DNA of 12,237 nt from assembly GCA_937903155.1 (NCBI GenBank), contig CALCZU010000086.1, positions 1 through 12,237 of the forward strand, read 5' to 3'. The position numbers were made by a program, and so were the translations under genes. This DNA comes from an uncultured Bdellovibrionales bacterium. GTDB taxonomy: Bacteria; Bdellovibrionota; FAC87; UBA2466. How positions within the stretch are numbered: position 1 is the first letter of the stretch; the number at the start of each line of letters is the position of its first letter. The notes beneath the pieces are model-generated. The model was not told the DNA's origin, made no database searches, and saw only the letters and a program-made list of their open reading frames with translations. Below, piece after piece: positions 6,795-12,237 of the stretch.

Positions 6795-6823
6795 TTGGCA
6801 GGTTAATCAAGTTCTTGTAAAAC
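6795..6823 (+). promoter_or_regulatory. Predicted mutY promoter, leaderless spacing, overlapped by a palindrome
   Basis: TTGGCA (6795-6800, 5/6 to the -35 consensus), a 17-base spacer, and TAAAAC (6818-6823, 4/6 to the -10 consensus) precede mutY. Eight bases separate the -10 from ATG 6832, so a start near 6830 is expected. A perfect inverted repeat TCTTGT-AAA-ACAAGA (6813-6827) covers the -10. The whole element lies in the 40-base gap to the divergent glycosyltransferase gene. Confidence 0.45.
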
Positions 6824-6831
6824 AAGAGTCC

Positions 6832-7863
6832 ATGCACAAAGAAGTCCGAGCGCTAGAGAAATGGTTTAAGAAAGTACAGCGCCCCCTGCCCTGGCGCATG
6901 ACAAGTGATCCCTATAAAATCTGGGTTTCAGAAGTCATGTTACAGCAGACTCAAGTCGTTACGGTGATTCCGTATTACGAGAAATTTTTAGAGGCATTTC
7001 CGACCTTACATGCGCTTGCAGACGCCAAAGAGGAAACTGTCTTGCGTCACTGGTCGGGCCTAGGTTACTACTCTCGCGCGCGCAACCTTCAAAAAGGTGC
7101 TCAGTATCTCGTCGAAAACTTTGCGGGACAATTTCCGAAAACTCGCGCAGAGATTTTGAAGGTTCCGGGGATTGGTCCGTATACCGCTGGCGCCATTTTA
7201 AGTATCGCATTTGATCTGAAAGAACCTTTAGTCGACGGAAATGTGGTTCGGGTCTTTTGCCGGTTTTTTGGGATTCAAAAACCCGTCACGGAGAAGTCGG
7301 TCGTTGAAAGTCTGTGGAAGTACGCATTGGATTGGGTTCAAGCGTCAGAAAGTCCCAGAGTTTTTAATCAAGCGTTGATGGAGTTAGGAGCCACCGTTTG
7401 CACGAAAGCCAGTCCACAGTGCACGATTTGTCCTATTCAAGAAAACTGCATCGCTCGACAAAAAGATCTTACGGCGGTGATACCGATGCCTAAAGTGCGC
7501 AAGCAAACGGAAGACCTGTATTGGATTCCCATGATCCATCAAAAGGGAAATGAATTCTTCTTAGTGCAAAATCCCAAAGGCGAGTGGTGGGAATCGATGT
7601 GGGATTTTCCAAAGCAGGAATTTGAAAGTTTAGCGGCTGTAAAAAAGACGCTCTCTGCTTTTAAAGCGAAGTCGAAAGATCTGACTTTTTTGAATGCTCA
7701 GAAGCATACGGTGACGCATCATCGGATTCACGTTTATCCGGTGCTTACAAAATCGCCGTTAAAATCCGAGATCCGTTCAGGAGAGTTTTTTCATAAGAGT
7801 AAAATCAAGACACTGCCTATGTCCTCGCTCGCTAAGAAAATATTGAACGAGTTTACGGATTAG
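6832..7863 (+). CDS. mutY: A/G-specific adenine DNA glycosylase MutY
   Basis: MutY removes adenine mispaired with 8-oxoguanine, preventing G:C to T:A changes. From ATG 6832 the protein has 343 residues, normal for the family. Visible features are catalytic E34 in SEVMLQQTQV, the helix-hairpin-helix VPGIGPYTAG (111-120), catalytic D135 in VDGNVVRV, and the [4Fe-4S] cysteines C190, C197, C200, C206 with the standard 6-2-5 spacing. A C-terminal NUDIX-like domain (about 225-343) reads 8-oxoG; its recognition loop is HTVTHH (292-297), with threonine where many homologues have serine. The frame is open to ATG 6757, but the extra 25 residues overlap the glycosyltransferase, are not MutY-like, and lie upstream of the promoter, so 6832 is preferred. 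It converges with the helicase gene across a repeat. Confidence 0.94.
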   Translation: MHKEVRALEKWFKKVQRPLPWRMTSDPYKIWVSEVMLQQTQVVTVIPYYEKFLEAFPTLHALADAKEETVLRHWSGLGYYSRARNLQKGAQYLVENFAGQFPKTRAEILKVPGIGPYTAGAILSIAFDLKEPLVDGNVVRVFCRFFGIQKPVTEKSVVESLWKYALDWVQASESPRVFNQALMELGATVCTKASPQCTICPIQENCIARQKDLTAVIPMPKVRKQTEDLYWIPMIHQKGNEFFLVQNPKGEWWESMWDFPKQEFESLAAVKKTLSAFKAKSKDLTFLNAQKHTVTHHRIHVYPVLTKSPLKSEIRSGEFFHKSKIKTLPMSSLAKKILNEFTD

Positions 7864-7895
7864 AGTTCAGCAAACGATTTCTTCTTTGTGATCAG

Positions 7896-7936
7896 CGAGA
7901 TTGCTTCGTCGCCTGCGGCTCCTCGCAACGACGGGG
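7896..7936 (-). repeat. Dispersed palindromic intergenic repeat, copy A
   Basis: The 89-base gap between the convergent mutY and rhlE genes holds a G+C-rich element. On the minus strand it begins CCCCGTCGTTGCGAGG (7936-7921) and runs to GAAGCAATCTCG near 7896. Its first 16 bases match copy B at 12169 in 15 positions. The plan, CCCCGTCATTGCGAGG at one end and GCAATCTC at the other, recalls a widespread intergenic repeat type in proteobacteria. Seven G residues follow (7933-7939). A T-rich stretch (7950-7962) lies next to it, but no good terminator stem precedes that stretch. Confidence 0.6.
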
Positions 7937-7952
7937 GGGCGCGGGGGACTTT

Positions 7953-9137
7953 TTATTTTTTTGCGGAGGGGCCGTTGTAGTAGAACTTTTTCTTCACTTC
8001 GGGCTGACGTACGGGACGGCCGAATCGCATCAAAGGGCCTTTGGGTTTGGCTGGAGCCGGACGTTTGCCGGTGATGATTTGCTCTTCTAAAGGATTGCTC
8101 GGAACCACGAAACTGAGAGCTTCTCCCTTACGGTCGGCACGACCTGTACGGCCGATGCGGTGGATGTATTCATCACGGCTTGAAGGGATATCGAAATTGA
8201 CGACGAGATCGACTTCATGGATATCGAGTCCGCGACCGGCGAGATCGGTTGCGACTAGAATTGAGTTTGGATTTTTTCTGAAACTTTCTAAGGCTTGTTT
8301 TCGTTGAGCTTGGGTCAATCCGCCGTGAAGGCAAATCGCGGCGACCCCTTCTTTTTCGAGCAGGCGAAACAAGCGATGAGTTTTGGATTGGGTTCTCACA
8401 AAAATCAACACTTTACCCTGGCGCGTTTTCAGTTCTTCTAAAAGTGCCGTCGGCTTTTGAGCCATGGTGACTTTTCGAATCGTCTCTTTTACCTGAGTGC
8501 TGGGTTTCGAAGCGTCTCCCATTTTGACTCGAACAGGGGTCGTCACAAGCGAATTAATAAATTGCACGACTTCACTAGGTAGCGTCGCCGAGAAGAGGAG
8601 CGTTTGGCGACGAATCGGAATCTGTTTCACTACATCCTTAATTTGCGGCAAGAAACCCATATCGAGCATTCGGTCCACTTCGTCCAAAATCAAAACGCTG
8701 ACGTTCTCAAGATTTGCCGTGCCTTCTTTCAAATGGTCATTTAATCGGCCCGGCGTTGCGACGATATAGTCGACGCCTTTTTCGATTTCTTTTGCTTGTC
8801 GGCGAAAGGATTCGCCTCCGACAACAAGGCTTCCTTTAATATTTGAACTCTTTGAAATCTGTCGAATCACTTTATGAATCTGGGTCGCAAGCTCGCGTGT
8901 GGGAGCAAGAATGAGCCCGATTTTTCCGGGGTTTAAGTAGATCTTTGCGAGCATCGGGATGACAAATGCGGCGGTTTTTCCAGTGCCCGTTTGAGCGGTT
9001 CCGACCACGTCTTTTCCGGCTAAGGCGACTGGGATGGTCGACTCTTGCACAGGTGTCGGTTTGACGAAACCCATTTCAAGAAGCGAGGTTTTCATTGAAT
9101 GGGGGAGATCGAGCTCGTTAAAAGACTGAAAGGACAC
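7953..9137 (-). CDS. rhlE: DEAD-box ATP-dependent RNA helicase, RhlE type, with DEVD motif II
   Basis: The product is a 394-residue ATP-dependent RNA helicase that would remodel RNA during ribosome assembly or mRNA decay. All core motifs are visible: Q motif (GFVKPTPVQ, 23-31), I AQTGTGKT (48-55), Ia PTRELA, Ib TPGR (128-131), II DEVD (152-155), III SAT (183-185), V ATDLAGRGLDI, and VI HRIGRTGRA (326-334). Motif II is DEVD rather than DEAD; the codons GAC GAA GTG GAC are clear. Helicase domain 1 spans about 1-205 and domain 2 about 215-350, followed by a short basic, Pro/Lys-rich tail typical of RhlE/CsdA relatives. The start is GTG at 9137, with AGAGG (9147-9143) five bases upstream. The symbol is by similarity; CsdA- or SrmB-like roles are possible. 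Confidence 0.9.
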   Translation of the reverse strand: MSFQSFNELDLPHSMKTSLLEMGFVKPTPVQESTIPVALAGKDVVGTAQTGTGKTAAFVIPMLAKIYLNPGKIGLILAPTRELATQIHKVIRQISKSSNIKGSLVVGGESFRRQAKEIEKGVDYIVATPGRLNDHLKEGTANLENVSVLILDEVDRMLDMGFLPQIKDVVKQIPIRRQTLLFSATLPSEVVQFINSLVTTPVRVKMGDASKPSTQVKETIRKVTMAQKPTALLEELKTRQGKVLIFVRTQSKTHRLFRLLEKEGVAAICLHGGLTQAQRKQALESFRKNPNSILVATDLAGRGLDIHEVDLVVNFDIPSSRDEYIHRIGRTGRADRKGEALSFVVPSNPLEEQIITGKRPAPAKPKGPLMRFGRPVRQPEVKKKFYYNGPSAKK

Positions 9138-9184
9138 GAATACCTCTTAAATTTCCGTCGGTTAGTATGCTAAGGCCGAATGAC

Positions 9185-9202
9185 ATCGAGACTCTTCTCG
9201 AT
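9185..9202. promoter_or_regulatory. Perfect inverted repeat in the rhlE / AMIN-like divergent gap
   Basis: ATCGAG (9185-9190) and CTCGAT (9197-9202) form a perfect 6-bp inverted repeat around ACTCTT. It lies 48 bases upstream of the rhlE GTG start and 106 bases before the AMIN-like gene. It could be an operator, or a hairpin in the rhlE 5' leader. The rest of the 171-base gap (9138-9308) shows no clear rhlE promoter. Confidence 0.3.
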
Positions 9203-9290
9203 CCCTACTTTAGACTTGGCGCAACATAGTCGTTTTTCCCAAATTAATCACGAAAATTCGATGGCAATGACTCGCGGAGCGCCAAAGTTA

Positions 9291-9299
9291 TGCTAGTAT
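9291..9299 (+). promoter_or_regulatory. Predicted extended -10 promoter of the AMIN-like gene
   Basis: TGCTAGTAT (9291-9299) reads as an extended -10 element: TG, one base, then TAGTAT (4/6 to consensus). No recognisable -35 is seen at 16-18 bases. Nine bases separate it from ATG 9309, the same close spacing as at the FKBP and msrA genes, and there is no Shine-Dalgarno. Weaker evidence than for msrA. Confidence 0.35.
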
Positions 9300-9308
9300 T
9301 ACGCACAC

Positions 9309-9854
9309 ATGAAGTGGCTTTGCGTGATTTTTTCGAGTGTCGTTTTAGCAAGCCCTACAAAGAATTCTATCCCCCGCAGTCCTTTAGATTACCTGTCGGA
9401 TGAATCAGTCTTTGAAGGGGGGAAAAGCCTATCCGCAAATTTGGAAAACATTCGTTTCTCTCCTCACCCTGAAACTCAATCCGAACGTTGGGTGCTTGAT
9501 TTCTCGGACACCGATTCAAAAGAAATCGGAAAATTGGCGCCGCGATTTCAACTTCGCTATGTGAAAAGCGCTCCTCACAATAAATTTATTCTCGAGCTTT
9601 TCTCCATTCGCAGAAACAAAATTCAAATCAGCGAGATTAAAAAGCTCGTTCAAAAAAGTGAATGGATTGAAAATATTGTCATCTATCCGCCCATCGCCGA
9701 GGGTGAAGTCGCCTTAGAGTTTATTTTAAAAAAGCCCGTGAGTTTTAAAGCCCATCAACCCCTTGAGAACGAGGGGCGTTTGGTACTCGATTTAAAATCT
9801 GCAGAATCTAAACACAACGTGAAGGAGCGCCCATGGACAAAAACCAAAAGATAA
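9309..9854 (+). CDS. Small exported protein, possible AMIN-like domain, unknown function
   Basis: I do not recognise this 181-residue protein with certainty. Residues 1-15 (MKWLCVIFSSVVLAS) look like a short Sec signal peptide. The mature part alternates short beta-strand-like segments: LENIRFSPH (45-53), RWVLDFSD (60-67), FILELFSIRR (93-102), IENIVIYPPI (120-129), VALEFILKKPV (134-144), and a final RLVLDLK (157-163). This layout, ending in a V/L-rich LDL strand, resembles AMIN domains that bind peptidoglycan or envelope partners. That is a pattern judgement, not an identification. The C-terminal tail is basic. There is no Shine-Dalgarno, but an extended -10 lies just before the ATG. The last 22 bases overlap the start of maeB in another frame, so the two are probably cotranscribed and maeB may be translationally linked. 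Confidence 0.7.
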   Translation: MKWLCVIFSSVVLASPTKNSIPRSPLDYLSDESVFEGGKSLSANLENIRFSPHPETQSERWVLDFSDTDSKEIGKLAPRFQLRYVKSAPHNKFILELFSIRRNKIQISEIKKLVQKSEWIENIVIYPPIAEGEVALEFILKKPVSFKAHQPLENEGRLVLDLKSAESKHNVKERPWTKTKR

Positions 9855-12163
9855 AATCAGAAATCAAAGAAGCGCTTGATTATCATTCCAAGGGTCGTCC
9901 AGGAAAAATGGAAGTCATTCCGACGAAGCCTTGCCAAACAGCCCGCGACCTTTCGCTCGCTTATTCTCCGGGTGTCGCTCAGCCGTGTATCGAAATTTCA
10001 AAAAACGTAGAGGATGTTTACAAGTACACCGCAAAAGGAAATCTCGTGGCGGTGATCACCAACGGAACCGCCGTTTTGGGTTTGGGGAATATCGGACCCG
10101 AAGCCGGAAAACCTGTCATGGAAGGGAAAGGCATTCTGTTTAAACGCTTCGCGGATATCGATGTGTTTGATATCGAAATTAAGACAGAAGATCCGACCGA
10201 GTTCATTAACTGCGTGAAACTTTTAGAGCCCACGTTTGGCGGAATCAATCTCGAAGATATTAAAGCGCCTGAGTGTTTTGAAATTGAAGAAAAACTCAAA
10301 ACCATGATGAACATTCCCGTGTTTCATGATGACCAACACGGAACGGCGATTATCTCGGCCGCAGCTCTTTTAAATGCTTTGGATCTCGTTCGCAAAAAAA
10401 TCGGAAATGTAAAAGTCGTTTTCAACGGTGCGGGAGCCGCGGCGATTTCTTGTGCAAAACTCTACGAAAGTCTCGGAGTGAAACACTCCAATATCATTAT
10501 GTGCGACAGTAGTGGCGTCATTTACGAAGGCCGCACTGACGGAATGAATAAATACAAACAACTTTTTGCGACCAAAGACAAAGCTCGAACTCTGACTGAA
10601 GCGATGAAAGGCGCCGATGTTTTTGTGGGTCTTTCGGTAAAAGGAGCCGTCACCCCTGAAATGATCTTATCGATGGCGAAAAAGCCCATTGTTTTTGCGA
10701 TGGCAAACCCTGATCCTGAAATCAGTTATCCGGAAGCCAAAAAAGTTCGTGATGATTTGATTATGGCGACGGGCCGATCGGATTATCCGAATCAGGTCAA
10801 TAATGTTCTTGGCTTTCCTTTTATTTTTAGAGGCGCTTTAGATGTCAGAGCGTCTTCAATTACCGAAGAAATGAAAATCGCGGCGGTTAAAGCGCTCGCG
10901 AAACTCGCAAAAGAAGATGTGACGGATCAAGTGGCTAAAGCGTACGGAGGAAAACAATTCCGTTTTGGACCCGAATACATCATCCCGAAACCCTTCGACA
11001 GTCGCGTACTTTTGTCAGTTGCGCCCGCAGTGGCGCAAGCTGCGATTGACTCCGGCGTTGCGAGACTGCCCTTAAATCTTCCTGAATACATTGCGGGACT
11101 CGAAAAAAGACTCGGCATTCGCCAAAGTTTTGTCCGTTCGATTAAAGAAAAAATCGGAGCGACAGAGATAGGTGGACCTGCTCCGACAAATTCGCAATTG
11201 GTTCGACTCGTTTTTCCTGAAGGAAACAATATTAAAGTGCTCCGCGCTTGCGAAATTATAATGCAAGAACACATTGCGGCACCTATTCTCTTGGGAAATG
11301 AAAACCGCATCCAACAAACAATTGAAAAATTGGGGTTGGATCACGTCAAAAATGCGCAAATCATTCAGCCGACGCTTTCGGACCAACGTGAAGAATACGC
11401 TTTTGATTTGTGGAAGTTGCGACAGCGCAAAGGTTTAACGAAAGACCAGTGTTTTTCGCTCATGAAAAATGAGAACTACTACGGGTCGATGATGGTGCGT
11501 CGAGGAGATGCCGACGGACTTCTCTCGGGCGTTACTCAAAGTTATCCTGATACGATTAAACCTTTTCTGCAGGTCGTAGGAACGCGCAAAGGGATGGTGA
11601 TTGCCGGCGTCTACATGATGCTTTTTAAAGACAATATTTATTTCTTTGCCGATACCACGGTCAATATTGACCCCACAGCCCAGCAACTCGCTGATATAGC
11701 CATCTGCGCCGCCGAGGAAGCGAAATTCTTCGGAGTCACACCCAAAGTCGCAATGCTATCTTTTTCGAACTTCGGCAGTAATAATCATCCTGATGCGATC
11801 AAAGTGCGAGATGCGACGGCGCTTGTGAAATCTCGGCGCCCCGATATTCTTATCGACGGCGAGATGCAAGCAGACACCGCGGTTTGCCCTGACATTATGG
11901 AGGAGACTTTTCCCTTTTGCGAAATCAAAGGCGGGGCGAATGTACTCGTCTTCCCCGATCTGCAATCTGCCAATATTTGCTATAAGCTCATGCAACGCAT
12001 CGGGGGCGCCGAAGCGATTGGCCCGATTTTAATTGGAATTAATAAGCCGATTAACGTCCTTCAACGTGCGGCCGATGTCGACGAAATCGTGAACATGGCG
12101 ATGATCACCGTCCTCGAAGCTAAAAACATGGAAGCTTTCGTTAAAATCGGAGCATCGAAGTAG
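9833..12163 (+). CDS. maeB: NADP-dependent malic enzyme with C-terminal phosphotransacetylase-like domain (MaeB)
   Basis: The enzyme oxidatively decarboxylates malate to pyruvate, usually making NADPH, in the cytoplasm. At 776 residues it has the two-part build of MaeB. The malic domain (about 1-425) shows the catalytic tyrosine in LAYSPGVA (42-49), GKGILFKRFADIDVF (98-112), EDIKAPECFE (141-150), HDDQHGTA (165-172), and the Rossmann glycine motif FNGAGAAA (197-204). The C-terminal part (about 455-776) is a phosphotransacetylase-like domain. In characterised MaeB proteins this domain is not needed for catalysis and mediates acetyl-CoA inhibition and assembly; whether it does so here is inferred. 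ATG 9833 has AAGGAG (9822-9827) five bases upstream. It overlaps the AMIN-like gene by 22 bases. Two tandem TAG stops end it, six bases before a palindromic repeat. Confidence 0.95.
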   Translation: MDKNQKIKSEIKEALDYHSKGRPGKMEVIPTKPCQTARDLSLAYSPGVAQPCIEISKNVEDVYKYTAKGNLVAVITNGTAVLGLGNIGPEAGKPVMEGKGILFKRFADIDVFDIEIKTEDPTEFINCVKLLEPTFGGINLEDIKAPECFEIEEKLKTMMNIPVFHDDQHGTAIISAAALLNALDLVRKKIGNVKVVFNGAGAAAISCAKLYESLGVKHSNIIMCDSSGVIYEGRTDGMNKYKQLFATKDKARTLTEAMKGADVFVGLSVKGAVTPEMILSMAKKPIVFAMANPDPEISYPEAKKVRDDLIMATGRSDYPNQVNNVLGFPFIFRGALDVRASSITEEMKIAAVKALAKLAKEDVTDQVAKAYGGKQFRFGPEYIIPKPFDSRVLLSVAPAVAQAAIDSGVARLPLNLPEYIAGLEKRLGIRQSFVRSIKEKIGATEIGGPAPTNSQLVRLVFPEGNNIKVLRACEIIMQEHIAAPILLGNENRIQQTIEKLGLDHVKNAQIIQPTLSDQREEYAFDLWKLRQRKGLTKDQCFSLMKNENYYGSMMVRRGDADGLLSGVTQSYPDTIKPFLQVVGTRKGMVIAGVYMMLFKDNIYFFADTTVNIDPTAQQLADIAICAAEEAKFFGVTPKVAMLSFSNFGSNNHPDAIKVRDATALVKSRRPDILIDGEMQADTAVCPDIMEETFPFCEIKGGANVLVFPDLQSANICYKLMQRIGGAEAIGPILIGINKPINVLQRAADVDEIVNMAMITVLEAKNMEAFVKIGASK

Positions 12164-12168
12164 TAGAA

Positions 12169-12237
12169 CCCCGTCATTGCGAGGGTGCGTAGCACCCGCG
12201 GCAACCTTCCCAGTTCAGCACACAAAGGTTGCCGCGG
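12169..12237 (+). repeat. Dispersed palindromic intergenic repeat, copy B (runs off the window)
   Basis: The element starts with CCCCGTCATTGCGAGG (12169-12184), which matches copy A in 15 of 16 positions. It holds two nested hairpins: GGGTGC-GTA-GCACCC (12183-12197), and a perfect 13-bp inverted repeat with arms CCGCGGCAACCTT (12196-12208) and AAGGTTGCCGCGG (12225-12237) around a 16-base loop. The right arm reaches the window end, so the palindrome probably extends and may return to a reverse CCCCGTC core. It starts just after the maeB stop and could also act as a transcript end, though no T-tract is visible within the window. Confidence 0.7.

Noticed and set aside
6757..6831. Longer MutY N-terminus from ATG 6757 or 6790
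   Set aside because: These residues overlap the glycosyltransferase start and lie upstream of the predicted mutY -10; family members begin near the residue encoded at 6832.
7933..7962. G-run followed by T-rich stretch as the mutY terminator
   Set aside because: No complementary C-rich arm precedes the T-tract, so no stable stem can be drawn.

Overview
The window looks like ordinary chromosomal DNA of a free-living Gram-negative bacterium. Coding is dense, base composition is balanced, and several products carry signal peptides. The mix of genes (POT peptide transporter, Sec-exported FKBP, exported MsrA, RhlE-type helicase, MaeB malic enzyme with a phosphotransacetylase domain) would suit a Bdellovibrio-like or other delta-type proteobacterium. 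That placement is an inference with low to moderate certainty, because no rRNA or other phylogenetic marker is present. I see no mobile element, phage gene, CRISPR array, tRNA or rRNA.

Layout. At the left edge, on the minus strand, is the N-terminal 240 residues of a POT/PTR peptide:proton symporter, cut by the window. Divergent from it (872-2450, plus) is an exported FKBP prolyl isomerase. It runs directly into a diaminopimelate decarboxylase (lysA), the last step of lysine synthesis. A textbook intrinsic terminator for the FKBP gene lies inside the first codons of lysA. Convergent to lysA, on the minus strand (2456-5870), is a tight three-gene unit read msrA, FAD amine oxidase, phospholipase D. 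All three products appear to be exported (Sec, Tat and Sec signals). Upstream of it, also minus, is a family 2 glycosyltransferase (5919-6791). The adenine glycosylase mutY (6832-7863, plus) diverges from that gene. Converging on mutY is an RhlE-type RNA helicase with a DEVD box (7953-9137, minus). Divergent from rhlE is a small exported AMIN-like protein, which overlaps the maeB malic enzyme by 22 bases. The window ends in a palindromic dispersed repeat that shares a core with a second copy in the mutY-rhlE gap.

Main points. (1) The FKBP terminator is nested in the codons of a conserved LysA motif, so lysA expression may depend on translation through the hairpin. (2) Four genes (FKBP, msrA, mutY, AMIN-like) have a sigma70-type -10 element only 8-9 bases before the start codon and no Shine-Dalgarno, which suggests leaderless mRNAs. 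At least four other genes in the window have good ribosome binding sites. (3) The transporter has a strong AGGAGG spaced correctly for an ATT start codon, not for its first ATG. No obviously new multi-gene system is present; the best candidate for an uncharacterised unit is the exported MsrA / Tat-flavoprotein / phospholipase D cluster.
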